Part shown: positions 1 through 8,200 of the stretch, piece by piece
How positions within the stretch are numbered: position 1 is the first letter of the stretch
How the letters are laid out: every line of letters begins with the position of its first letter
Origin: UBA1189 sp045544835
Lineage (GTDB): Bacteria; Bacteroidota; Bacteroidia; Bacteroidales; Bacteroidaceae
Assembly (NCBI GenBank): GCA_045544835.1
Contig: JAZPZS010000071.1
Coordinates: 1 to 22,206 of the forward strand
Direction of reading: 5' to 3'
DNA: 22,206 nucleotides
Translations under genes and position numbers: made by a program
The notes under the pieces: model-generated
The model's database searches: none
What the model was told of the DNA's origin: nothing
The model's input: the letters and a program-made list of their open reading frames with translations, nothing else

Positions 1-417
1 AAGCGCATCATCATGCTGCTATCCCTGTTGCGCGCCTACCACCGTCACGAGTCGTGGGACGAGGCATTGGCATCGCCTCATATCGCGGCCGATGACGACG
101 ACATCGACACCACGCTCACGCTCATCGACTACCTCATGCGCCACAGCGTGGCTGCCTTCCGCCTCATACAGCCCCGCCGTCCCGATGACGACCTCCCCGA
201 GGAGTTCACCCCCATGCTGCACCTCGACATGCTGCCACCCACCTTCACTACGGCCGAGGCCATAGACGTAGGCAAGCGCGGTGCCCTGTCGGAGAGCGCC
301 ACCAAGCGTCGCATCCGCAACTGGGTCAATGCGAAGTTTATCAATAAGTTAGGACACGGAAAATACACCAAGTGTATGCAAAAACAGTTAAGAAGTGGCG
401 TTGACGCCACTATCTAA
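1..417 (+). CDS. C-terminal part of a DUF3987-type protein (5' truncated by window)
   Basis: The frame is open from base 1 (KRIIMLLSLLRAYHR...) and ends at the TAA at 415-417, so only the last 138 residues are visible. An internal ATG at 13 is probably not the start. The segment has the look of the C-terminal end of DUF3987 proteins: a helical stretch (LLSLLRAYHRHESW, then TLTLIDYLMRHSVAAF), followed by a small winged-helix-like tail (FTTAEAIDVGKRGALSESAT, then IRNWVNAKFINKLGHGKYTK). In Bacteroidota such proteins often have a VirE/BT4734-like N-terminus and a P-loop core and sit in mobile-element replication or helper modules; none of that part is in the window. The next gene, a DUF6371 protein on the same strand 178 bp downstream, is a common partner and supports the call. 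The biochemical role is not established by anything visible here. Confidence 0.72.
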   Translation, partial: KRIIMLLSLLRAYHRHESWDEALASPHIAADDDDIDTTLTLIDYLMRHSVAAFRLIQPRRPDDDLPEEFTPMLHLDMLPPTFTTAEAIDVGKRGALSESATKRRIRNWVNAKFINKLGHGKYTKCMQKQLRSGVDATI

Positions 418-447
418 TGCAAAGCGCCTGACCTGCAGTGAATTACA

Positions 448-468
448 AAAGTTCGCCCCCCGAACTTT
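448..468. repeat. Perfect hairpin AAAGTTCG-(C5)-CGAACTTT
   Basis: An 8-bp perfect stem (448-455 with 461-468) closes a C5 loop 31 bp after the DUF3987 stop codon. No T-run follows on either strand, so a rho-independent terminator is not well supported. It may be a small palindromic repeat or a 3' RNA-stabilising hairpin. Confidence 0.6.
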
Positions 469-512
469 CATGATTCCTGACTCCTAATTAAAATAAACCA
501 CCAAACACTTCC

Positions 513-563
513 GTGTCATCCCGAGCAGCGCGAGGGATCTCTCACTTCGTTTCGAGATGACAC
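513..563. repeat. 51-bp palindromic repeat with GTGTCATC / GATGACAC ends
   Basis: The left arm gtgtcatcccga (513-524) and the right arm tcgagatgacac (552-563) pair at 11 of 12 positions. The element starts with the gtcatcccgag...cgagggatct signature that I recognise as a dispersed intergenic repeat type in many bacterial genomes. It lies between the DUF3987 and DUF6371 genes. Whether it is dispersed in this genome cannot be seen from a single window. Confidence 0.65.
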
Positions 564-566
564 CAA

Positions 567-593
567 ACTCCTAACTCAAAAACTCAAAAACTC
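567..593. repeat. Short ACTC tandem array (7/8-bp period)
   Basis: The word ACTC recurs at 567, 574, 582 and 590, which is a spacing of 7, 8 and 8 bp. The array ends 2 bp before the ATG of the DUF6371 gene and so occupies its ribosome-binding region. No Shine-Dalgarno-like sequence is visible, which is common in Bacteroidota. It resembles the longer short-period arrays at other junctions of the window but is too short to classify firmly. Confidence 0.5.
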
Positions 594-595
594 AC

Positions 596-1771
596 ATGCG
601 TTACCGATTAGCCACCTACCGCGAGTGCAAGGCTCATCGCGAGTGGAACACCACCTGCCCAGCCTGCGGGCGCCGTGGCAAGTTCTCCCCCTACATCGAC
701 ACCGCGACCATGCGCCCTGTCGACGACCGCCAATGCGGCCGCTGCAACCGCCTCTCCAACTGCGGATACCACCTGCCACCGCGCGAGATGCCCCGAAACG
801 AAGATTTTGGAGCCTCACACAAATCTCACAAATCCCACAGAAGCTGCATCGCAGAAGGCCCGCAGCTACCATCCAGCGTGTACACTCGGCGCAGCCGACA
901 GCAAGGGCGAAGCGACTTGCCATTTCGTGAGATCTGTGTGAGACAGAAAGAGGAGTTTGGTGAGACAAACAACTCCCAGCGCGAGGCCAGCGAGTTTTAT
1001 GAGAAGATGCGCCGCGCCTGCGAGCAGTCGCAGCCGTGGGGCAGCCACTTGGTGACCTGGCTGCGCACCCAGTTTCCTCGCGATGCCGTGGCCGCCGCAC
1101 TGAAGCGCTACCGCGTGGGCGGCACACCCGATGGCGCCACCCTCTGGTGGCAGATCGACGAGCAGGGACGCGTGCACACTGGCAAGGCCATGCAGTATAA
1201 TCCGCTGACGGGACACCGCGTGAAGGAGCAGGGCTTTCCTGTCAACTGGGCACACCGCATGCGCCTCTATGGCGAGCCGTCGGATCTCGTGGTGCCGCAA
1301 TGTCTGTTTGGTCTCAGTCTTCTGAACACGGAGCACACGGATTTAACCACAGATTACACGGATGTCTCAGATTCTTTACAGGATGGCCGTAGTACACCGC
1401 ACGAAGGGAATCCGTGTAATCCGCGTAATCTGTGGTCAAATAATCCGTGGTCAGAAAAAATAGGGTTGGTCGAAAGCGAGAAGACCGCCCTCATCATGAG
1501 CCTCGTCTGTCCCGACAAGGTGTGGCTCGCCACGGGCGGCAAGGCAAACCTGAAGGCTTCGATGCTCGCGCCCCTCATAGGACTCGAGGTCGCCGTATAC
1601 CCCGATGCCGATGCCCTGCGCGACTGGTATGCCCGCATCGTGGAGATGAACCGCACGCTCGACACGCGGCTGCATATCCCTACCTGGTACTATAATCTGA
1701 TGGATCACCCTGAGGCTATCGCCCGGGGGCTGGACCTGGCGGATATCTTGATGGGGGGTGGGGGGGTATAG
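596..1771 (+). CDS. DUF6371-type zinc-finger/Toprim-like protein with two translated palindromic insertions
   Basis: The protein has 391 aa. Residues 21-59 form a zinc-binding, primase-like head: CPACGRRGKF with C21/C24, and QCGRCNRLSNCGYH with C47, C50 and C56. The C-terminal part is Toprim-like: GLVESEKTALI (E293, K296), WLATGGKANLK (310-320) and a VYPDADALRDW motif (334-344). This combination matches DUF6371 proteins, which accompany DUF3987 proteins in Bacteroidota mobile modules; a DNA-related role is likely but unproven. Two segments look foreign: residues about 73-116 (HKSHKSH and a low-complexity basic stretch) and about 247-285 (TDLTTDYTD...NNPW). Both correspond to inverted-repeat DNA elements that keep the frame open. 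The second lies between LFGLSLL and VESEKTA, which I expect to be a short linker in relatives. The C-terminus ends in GGGG coded by two G-runs. The ATG at 596 is the first start after the upstream array. Confidence 0.75.
   Translation: MRYRLATYRECKAHREWNTTCPACGRRGKFSPYIDTATMRPVDDRQCGRCNRLSNCGYHLPPREMPRNEDFGASHKSHKSHRSCIAEGPQLPSSVYTRRSRQQGRSDLPFREICVRQKEEFGETNNSQREASEFYEKMRRACEQSQPWGSHLVTWLRTQFPRDAVAAALKRYRVGGTPDGATLWWQIDEQGRVHTGKAMQYNPLTGHRVKEQGFPVNWAHRMRLYGEPSDLVVPQCLFGLSLLNTEHTDLTTDYTDVSDSLQDGRSTPHEGNPCNPRNLWSNNPWSEKIGLVESEKTALIMSLVCPDKVWLATGGKANLKASMLAPLIGLEVAVYPDADALRDWYARIVEMNRTLDTRLHIPTWYYNLMDHPEAIARGLDLADILMGGGGV
814..942. repeat. Palindromic element 1 inside the DUF6371 gene (ctcacaca... 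ends)
   Basis: The left arm ctcacacaaatctcacaaat (814-833) pairs with the right arm atttcgtgagatctgtgtgag (922-942) with one mismatch and one single-base insertion. The roughly 88-bp interior has no obvious coding signature of the host protein. The element is open in the frame of the gene and encodes about 43 residues rich in H, K, S and R between the zinc head and the central domain. Confidence 0.7.
1336..1450. repeat. Palindromic element 2 inside the DUF6371 gene (accacagattac ends)
   Basis: Arms at 1341-1363 and 1419-1441 are inverted copies with 21 of 23 matches; the core is accacagattac / gtaatctgtggt. The pairing continues outward through cacgg (1336-1340) and ccgtg (1445-1449). A further atccgtgtaat copy at 1410-1420 sits just inside the right arm. 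The signature is that of the dispersed 'ccacagattacacggat' repeats I know from Bacteroidota intergenic DNA. Here it is inside a coding region and in frame. Confidence 0.75.
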
Positions 1772-1820
1772 GCGCAATAGATGCGATAGATGCTATAGTA
1801 TGGATAGATACTATAGGCTC
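1767..1820. repeat. 9-bp tandem array A (ATAG every 9 bp)
   Basis: ATAG (or its equivalent) occurs at 1768, 1777, 1786, 1795, 1804 and 1813, exactly 9 bp apart, which gives six degenerate units such as tatagatgc and tatagtatg. The TAG of the first unit (1769-1771) is the stop codon of the DUF6371 gene. The array abuts the 7-bp array that starts at 1820. Confidence 0.85.
1793..1816. terminator. Possible bidirectional hairpin between convergent genes
   Basis: CTATAGTAT (1793-1801) and ATACTATAG (1808-1816) form a perfect 9-bp stem with a 6-base loop. It lies between the stop codons of the convergent DUF6371 and lipoprotein genes. The stem is AT-rich and has no T-run, so it is a weak terminator candidate and may only be a by-product of the CTATAG array. 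Confidence 0.3.
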
Positions 1821-1931
1821 TCAACCCTCAACCATCAACCCTCAACCATCATCCCTCAACCATAGCCCCTCAACCATAGACCATCGTCCATCACCCCTCA
1901 ACCATCGACTCTCAACCTTCAACCCTCATCA
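1820..1931. repeat. 7-bp tandem array A (CTCAACC-type)
   Basis: Sixteen contiguous heptamers in one register: ctcaacc, ctcaacc, atcaacc, ctcaacc, atcatcc and so on to 1931. The dominant unit is (C/A)TCAACC, which reads GGTTGA(G/T) on the minus strand. The last three units lie inside the 258-aa lipoprotein gene and supply its final codons and TGA stop (1912-1914). Confidence 0.88.
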
Positions 1932-2688
1932 CCCCGTGATCGATGGCATACGCCTTGATGTCGGCCGGCTCGTTGATGCGGAAGATGACGGGGTCGGAGA
2001 GGGTGCCGTGGGTCTCACCGTCGAAGGTGACGGCGGGGAACTCGTGGCGCAGGTAGTGCGAGTGGTCGTAGTACTCGAAGGAGATCTGTTCGCCGTAGGC
2101 CGTCTTGCTGCCGATGCGTATCTCCAGGTAGGGGATGCCGTAGGCGGTGCGCATCACGGCGCGTCCGCGCACCTCACCGTTGACGATGGCCACGAGGCGC
2201 GATGCCTGCACGGAGTCGGTCACCAGGGTGTCGGCCACCTCGAGGTTGGCGATGAAGATCATCTCGTAGGGGAACTCGCGCGACGACACTTCGTTGTACT
2301 CCATCACATGGATGATGCAGGAGTCGGACTTTATGCTGTCGGGGTGTATGTCGGCCGAGCCCATGCCCGTGGGCAGTGCCTCCACGTAGACCGTCACCTG
2401 CCCCCTCTGGCGTGCATAGAGGCGCTTGCCTATCATGCGCACCACCTGGGTCTCGGGATCCGAGAGGGTCCACTTGTAGCTCACCTCGGCCGTGTCGGGG
2501 TCCAGGGTGACGGAGAAGATGAGCGAGTCGCCCACCAGCATATCGGCCTGACGGCGCGAGAGCCGCACATCGGTGATGGAGACCGACTCCAGCTCTTCGA
2601 TGAACTGCACTATCGTCTCGAACATTTCGGCGCAGGATGTCATCATCAGCATCGCGGCGCAGAGGAACAGGTATTTTAGCTTTTTCAT
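1912..2688 (-). CDS. Lipoprotein with an Ig-like (BIG2-like) domain and an AFVxxExRG-type module
   Basis: The protein has 258 aa. It starts with a lipoprotein signal, MKKLKYLFLCAAMLMMTSC, with the lipidated Cys at 19. Residues about 37-128 resemble a bacterial Ig-like domain (SITDVRLSRRQADMLVGDSL, then a long SVTLDPDTAEVSYKWTLSD region). Residues about 139-238 resemble a beta-sandwich module centred on RLVAIVNGEVRGRAV and ISFEYYDH, which also occurs twice in the 1122-aa protein at the other end of the cluster (AAFVNGELRQVV; IGAFVGDECRGEG). It is the last gene of the five-gene minus-strand run, 138 bp after the FN3 gene. The expected location is membrane-anchored, periplasmic or surface-exposed. 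The final residues (VMRVEG) and the stop come from a heptamer array. No enzyme motif is seen and its function is unknown. Confidence 0.8.
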   Translation of the reverse strand: MKKLKYLFLCAAMLMMTSCAEMFETIVQFIEELESVSITDVRLSRRQADMLVGDSLIFSVTLDPDTAEVSYKWTLSDPETQVVRMIGKRLYARQRGQVTVYVEALPTGMGSADIHPDSIKSDSCIIHVMEYNEVSSREFPYEMIFIANLEVADTLVTDSVQASRLVAIVNGEVRGRAVMRTAYGIPYLEIRIGSKTAYGEQISFEYYDHSHYLRHEFPAVTFDGETHGTLSDPVIFRINEPADIKAYAIDHGVMRVEG

Positions 2689-2724
2689 GCGTTTTTTTTA
2701 TTTGGCAACGGCTTGGTTGATGGT

Positions 2725-2769
2725 TTATAGTACCTATAGTATCTATAGTATCTATAGCATATGTAGTTT
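2725..2769. repeat. 9-bp tandem array B (CTATAGTAT)
   Basis: Five units in one register: TTATAGTAC, CTATAGTAT, CTATAGTAT, CTATAGCAT, ATGTAGTTT. The consensus is the same as in array A. It lies between the lipoprotein and FN3 genes and is followed within 3 bp by a heptamer array. Confidence 0.88.
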
Positions 2770-2772
2770 ACC

Positions 2773-2842
2773 GCTAATCGTTAATCATTCACCATTCATC
2801 ATTCACCATTCATCATTCACCATTCATCATTCATCATTCATC
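2773..2842. repeat. 7-bp tandem array B (ATTCA[T/C]C)
   Basis: Ten heptamers in one register: gctaatc, gttaatc, then attcacc/attcatc alternating, ending with three attcatc units. On the minus strand the unit reads GATGAAT or GGTGAAT. The array continues into the 3' end of the 783-aa gene and supplies its last residues (MNDE) and TGA stop at 2827-2829. Confidence 0.9.
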
Positions 2843-5178
2843 CCCTCCGGCTTTTCCGTATTCTTCACCTGCACGCGGTTGCTGTAGGGGCTGAAGCGTC
2901 CCTCGTTGGTGCGCAGGCGCATCTCGTACTGGGCCTCTTCGCCGGGTCGCAGGCCGTTGTCGGTGGTCTGTATGTCGTAGACCGATACCGACTTGAGGTG
3001 GCGGAAGAACTCATCGTGCGGGCGCTTGCGGTAGATGACCAGGTAGGCATCCTTGGCCACCGCCTCGGTGAGTCCCTTTATCTCCCAGGCGAGTTGGGCC
3101 TTCTTGGTCTCTTCGTTGAAATTGCCGAAGAGCTTGATTTTGATGGGTAGCACCACCTCACCCTTGAAGAGGAACGATGTGGCAAACGACATGCCCGACG
3201 ACAGGCCACTGCGGTTGATGGTCTCTATGGCGTAGTAGTAGCGCTTGGTCATGTGGGGCTCGGGGCTGTCAACGATGGTGAGGCGGCCATTGGCGATGGA
3301 GTCGGGTGTGAGCACGCGGGTGAGCTGCCAGTCCTGCTCGCCCTCCATGCGGCGGAACACGTTGTAGCACAGGATATCGGGCTCCGATGAGGGATGCCAC
3401 TCCATATGCACCTGTTTGTCGGTCATCCACAGTGTGTCGATGCGGCAGGGCTGCGGGGGGATGGTGGTGAGGCGCTCCACCTGCAGTGTATCCGAGGGGA
3501 GCGAGCCGTTGCCGGCGTAGTCGCGTGCCACGACGTAGTAGTAGCGGTAGGGCTCGGCGGTCTTCATCGACAGGGTATCGACGAACAGCGTGTCAGCGCT
3601 GTAGAATCCCGGATGCTGGGCGAAGGGGTGTGTCAGGTCGTTGGCCCAGTACACCTCGTATCCCTCGATGTCGACCGAGGTCGAGGGACGCCAGTTCATC
3701 ATCATCATTCCGCTCATGTCCATGGCCGCACGCAGGCGCGTGGGCGGGGCAGGCGGCATAAGGTCGTGGATGTGTATGGGTAGCGGCATGGAGATGGTCA
3801 TGTTGAATGCCGTGTCGGTAGCGGCGATGACCAGCGTACCGCTCTCCAGGCCGGTGACGTCGACCTTGATGATGGTGTCGCCGGGCGCTATGGGCTCCTT
3901 CACGAGGGGTATCATCATGCCCTCGTTGAGCAGACGGCGCTGGTCGTCGCTGAGCTGGCTGGCCACGCTATCGGGGATGTCGATGTTGATACGTTCCTTG
4001 TAGTTGGGGTTCTGGTAGAAGGGGATATAGCCCACGAGGTCCTCCTCGATAGAGTCCTTCACGATGTGTATGTATGCATCGATATGTTCGCTGTTCTCAT
4101 CACGCACAATCTCGATATACTCGAGTAGCGGTGCCGATGGCGGTATCAGGTCGGGCATCTCCACGCGGTGCGGGTTGCAGGGAGTGGTGAGGTCGCCAAA
4201 CATGTCGTAGCCTTTGATGCGGTATTCATAGGTGCCGGGGTGTACGCGCTCGTCGATGTATATATTGTTCCCTGTTTCGTGGGCCTCGTCCTGCAGCATC
4301 ATCACATAGGGCTTGTCGTTGAGCTTCACCCACTCCTCGCCCTTGCTCACACAGCGGCGCTCGATGTCGAAGGTGGTGTACTCCTCCGTTCTCGGCCATA
4401 CCAGTTGCACATTGGCGGGTGCCTGTATGGAGTCGATGATCTTGACCTTCAGCTTCTCGGGCTTCCACGAACCCAGTTTGTCGGCATGGGTGATGTAGGT
4501 ACCCACGTTCAGTATCGTGTCGGGCACCACGGCATCGATGATGTAGTTGTACTTTCGGTTGGGCTTGGCCGTGCGGTCCTCGAAGGCCAGACCCATGGCG
4601 ATGGCAATGTCGCGTCGCTTCTCGGCAATCATCATGGCGTAGCTGTATACCATCTGCTGCTCCTCGTAGAGTTCCACGATGGACTGCATGGACTCGGGGT
4701 GAGCCTCGGTGTTGCCAAACTCGGTGCGCTTGCCGTAGATGATCTGTGCGGCGGCGGCAGCCAGCGTGTCGCTGGCCTCGAATGTCGCCTTGAACTGCTC
4801 CAGCGTCAGGGGCTTTACCCGGGCGATGGTGTCGGCCTCAATCTCGTTCTTGCCCTCATAGATGCGCACCACATCGTATCCCCAGTAGTTGAGGATACGC
4901 CAGGGCACATACTCGTCGGGGGCCCAGCGCACATAGATGTAGTCGTCATACGAGCGCGAACTGACATATACACTATACCGGTGCTCTGTAGCCATAGAGT
5001 CGATAGCTGCCGAGTCGAGGGGCTCAATCTGCTTCATCGTATGTGTTATGCCATCGGCATCGACAAATACCGTCACCGTATCCTGTTCGCTGGATAGCTC
5101 CACGGCTTCACTTTGTGCCCGGAGGGCAGGTGTCACTGCTGCCAGCATGCCTAATAGCACTGCCAATCTTCTTATCAT
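2827..5178 (-). CDS. Exported multi-domain fibronectin type III protein
   Basis: The protein has 783 aa with a signal peptide (MIRRLAVLLGMLAAVTPALR, then AQS). Residues about 68-115 form a first beta-rich piece (YIYVRWAPDEYVPWRILNYW). Residues about 123-215 are helical (LTLEQFKATFEASDTLAAAA; IAEKRRDIAIAMGLAFED). FN3-like domains follow at about 251-341 (YEYRIKGYDMFGD), 475-568 (IEGYEVYWAND; YRYYYVVARDYAGN), 573-668 (ILCYNVFRRMEGE; RYYYAIETINRSG) and 679-771. Residues 345-470 are a further beta-rich segment. No T9SS C-terminal domain is visible, so it may act in the periplasm or be held on the surface by a partner. It follows the giant gene after only 56 bp, with no palindrome or array in that gap, so the two are likely co-transcribed. 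The C-terminus is shaped by the heptamer array. Proteins of this architecture are known in Bacteroidota but I know of no assigned function. Confidence 0.82.
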   Translation of the reverse strand: MIRRLAVLLGMLAAVTPALRAQSEAVELSSEQDTVTVFVDADGITHTMKQIEPLDSAAIDSMATEHRYSVYVSSRSYDDYIYVRWAPDEYVPWRILNYWGYDVVRIYEGKNEIEADTIARVKPLTLEQFKATFEASDTLAAAAAQIIYGKRTEFGNTEAHPESMQSIVELYEEQQMVYSYAMMIAEKRRDIAIAMGLAFEDRTAKPNRKYNYIIDAVVPDTILNVGTYITHADKLGSWKPEKLKVKIIDSIQAPANVQLVWPRTEEYTTFDIERRCVSKGEEWVKLNDKPYVMMLQDEAHETGNNIYIDERVHPGTYEYRIKGYDMFGDLTTPCNPHRVEMPDLIPPSAPLLEYIEIVRDENSEHIDAYIHIVKDSIEEDLVGYIPFYQNPNYKERINIDIPDSVASQLSDDQRRLLNEGMMIPLVKEPIAPGDTIIKVDVTGLESGTLVIAATDTAFNMTISMPLPIHIHDLMPPAPPTRLRAAMDMSGMMMMNWRPSTSVDIEGYEVYWANDLTHPFAQHPGFYSADTLFVDTLSMKTAEPYRYYYVVARDYAGNGSLPSDTLQVERLTTIPPQPCRIDTLWMTDKQVHMEWHPSSEPDILCYNVFRRMEGEQDWQLTRVLTPDSIANGRLTIVDSPEPHMTKRYYYAIETINRSGLSSGMSFATSFLFKGEVVLPIKIKLFGNFNEETKKAQLAWEIKGLTEAVAKDAYLVIYRKRPHDEFFRHLKSVSVYDIQTTDNGLRPGEEAQYEMRLRTNEGRFSPYSNRVQVKNTEKPEGMNDE

Positions 5179-5234
5179 ATCATCAGTCGTTTTATAAACA
5201 TTGTATATTTACTGCTCTTTATCCTTTCTTTGTG

Positions 5235-8200
5235 TTACCAGGTGGGTAGCTTGTACTTGAATGTGTAGCCGCTCTTGAAGGGCTTGGACTTCGTGTAGGT
5301 GTACGTAGCCGTTCCGTAGCGTCCGGTCACCATATAGCGTTCCGAAACGTTGTTGCCCGTGTCATACTTATCAGGACGGAGGAACACGTAGCTTACACTG
5401 CTAATCTTGTCCTGCAGGTACTTGCGGCTATCAAATTTGATAGTGTTCCTATTCTCCATACCGTTCGTGATGTAGGCACTCTCGGTCTTGCGCTCCTGCG
5501 GGAATACTTCGTATATGTGATCATAGCGCATGCCCCATATGTAGGGTATCTGATAGGGGCGCCATACAACATCCACATCGCCATAGCTGGCTCTGGCACT
5601 ACCTGTCGATGCTACCGAACGCACCACCACATCATGGTAGGCCTTCGACCAGTCTCTGGCATTTCCGTCTTTGACTTTACGATCGCTCTTAACGGCTTTG
5701 CCCGAGAAACTCAACGCATATTGCCAGATACCATATGTGAAGTTCTCAACGGCTACGGCATCGGCTTCGATCATACGCAACGAATAGTCCTTCACCTGTG
5801 ACCATACATTCATATCGCCTGAGATGGCATAGCGGGTATTGCTACCCAGCAGTTTCTGCGGACGCAGCTGTTTATAGCGATTCATGAAGGTATACATCGA
5901 CGATGGGCTGTAGCCTGAGTTGAATACAAGAACACCATGCCTCTTGTCACCCTTGATGGTATTTTTATAATAGTTCCAATCATACAGGTTCCAATCTCCA
6001 GTATGCGTATTCGTTTTAGTGTTCACCGTGACAACAGAGTACAACAGTTGTCCGTGGAAGTTGGGACGGTCGTGCCAATATCTGATGTTCGGGTTGTAGA
6101 ACTCGATATGTGCGCTCTCGCTGGAGAGAACCTTGTCAACCACTCTGTTGTACTGGTAATTACGCATCTCGATGCCTGGTGCAAATGCGAAATCGCTCCA
6201 ATAGAGGAAGGTGGTATAGGGGTTGAGGAAGCGGTTCATCAAGTATGTACTATATTCGTTCGACCAGTTTGTAGTACCGCTCAATGAGGTATCATCTATC
6301 GACTTGATCATCACATGGGTGGTGCTGGGCACCGAAGTTCGCGGAGAGTTTTCCAGACTGCCGGAACTCTTGATACTGCTCATGTAGCTGTAGAACGAAT
6401 CGTAGAATCCCATGTCCGTAGTCATGTGGTACTGGTATATCACATCGGCAAAGTCCTCAATCTTCACACTCTCCTTGAACTCCTTCACTGCGGTCTCCAT
6501 ATCGTCCTGCGTGCGGCCGATCACCTTGTCGTCCTCGAACGACTGGGTCAGTGCCGAGAGGTCTACTGTCTCGGTAACCATCTTATCGTCCTTGACAATT
6601 GGTTTCCCCCCGCGGAGTGACATATTTGCCGTGTTGGTGACATAGGCATTATCTCCCTTTAGGGCAGCCTGGGTGCTACGGGCACGGGCACTCGTCAAGT
6701 CGCGGCTTGAGAAGCTCTTCAGGTTGCCTTCCCGGTCGTAGGCCTTTTGATAGGTCAGGTACTCGGCGCGAATCTTCTTCTCGCCCTCCTCCAGATACTT
6801 GTTGTAGTCCTTCGTGTTGACACGCAGTATGGTGTAACGGAGCTGCGCACCCTTGTACTTAGAGGGGTAGGACTTGATGTCAGACAGGTTGATGTCGGAC
6901 TGTGCACGCCAGGTGACATACCGTCCGTTGCTCTCCCTTGTCTCAGCGATATTCACATCCTTGCCTATCTGCTTCCATACACCAGAACGGGAGTTCAGCT
7001 CATTATACTCCAAGCGGATAATCATTCTTGTATCCTGCCGGAAGAGGTCCTGACGGCTGTGTACAAGGCAGAAGTAGGGACGGGTCATCTCATTATAGTA
7101 GGATGGAGCGGAGTTGGAGTAGCTGTAGGTACCCCTATTATTCTCCTTCCACTTGGCATCGTCGGGTCTGACGAGGGCAATATCCCGTTCGGTCAGATAG
7201 TCGGGCAGAGCCTCGGTGGCGAAGTATACGGTGCAAGTATCATACCAGGCCTGATAGTAATCTCTGCCAGTATCGGGGTTGGTAAATCGCGGGTTACCCC
7301 ATTTGCCATTCTTGTTCTTCTCCAAGGCATAGCCATAGAGATCCAGACGGTAGTAGGTCTGGGGCTTCATGGCCGACAGGTTCAGGGTATAGTCGGTGCG
7401 GTTGCCGCTGGTGTTGGAGGCGGTAACCTGGTATTCGTCGCCCGACTTCGCTGTCTTGTTCCTATACTCAGTCAGCTTATGGGGCAGCAGCTTGAACATA
7501 TAGGTACGCTCGGCATTCTTGGCTCCTGTGCCCGAGGTGTCATATTCCTTGGCCTCGAGATTGGCATTGGTGGTCTCGTCGAGCAGGCGTATCTCGGAGT
7601 CGATTGCCATATTGGTGACAAACTTGGGCACCGTGTAGGGCGATATGCGCTTGTTGTCTTCCCAACCTGCATCCTTATCATCATAGTTGGGATACACGTC
7701 ACCGAAGATCTCGATATCGGCCAGCGGATTGGCATAGTAGGGGATACATACGTCGCCAGCCTCCACCTCGATGGACTGGTTGAACTTAATCATACCGCCG
7801 AAGAGCGAGCACTTGGCACGCATCTTGCCGTAGAACCAGGTGGGGTGGGCAAAGCCGACCTGCAGCAGGGCACCCACTCCGGCCTCAACCAGTGAAATCT
7901 TGCCAGAGAATATCCAGAGGTCAATCATCAAGCCTATCTCACCCTTGAGCATAATGTAGGCCTGGCCGGTGGCGTAGTAGCCGTTGATACCGCGCATGGT
8001 CTTGCCGTTGTTGGAGCACTTGGTGGCACCGGCGAGCTTCACCAGGGCGATATCGAAACCGCCCATTATCGTAGCGTCAAAGTAGGCGATGAGCATATTG
8101 GCACCGATGGAAGCACCGGCAGCAGCACCGAACATCAGACCGCCTTTGGAGGTGTTGATCATTTTGTTGAGCTGTTCTTCGCGCAGCTGCTGTGCCTTGC

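Noticed and set aside
576..1127. 183-codon minus-strand frame over the DUF6371 gene
   Set aside because: The plus-strand frame has the zinc and Toprim-like motifs; the minus frame has none and is R/C-rich shadow sequence.
1936..2679. 247-codon open frame on the plus strand covering the lipoprotein gene
   Set aside because: Mirror of the lipoprotein gene, which has a clear lipobox and domain homology with a neighbour.
1820..2842. CRISPR array
   Set aside because: The repeats have 7- and 9-bp periods with no spacers, and no cas gene is present.
4168..5097. 309-codon open frame on the plus strand
   Set aside because: Antisense to the FN3 gene, whose signal peptide and domains are convincing; the product is low-complexity V/G/H/L.
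6747..7895. 382-codon open frame on the plus strand
   Set aside because: Antisense to the giant gene, with no recognisable domain, signal peptide or promoter.
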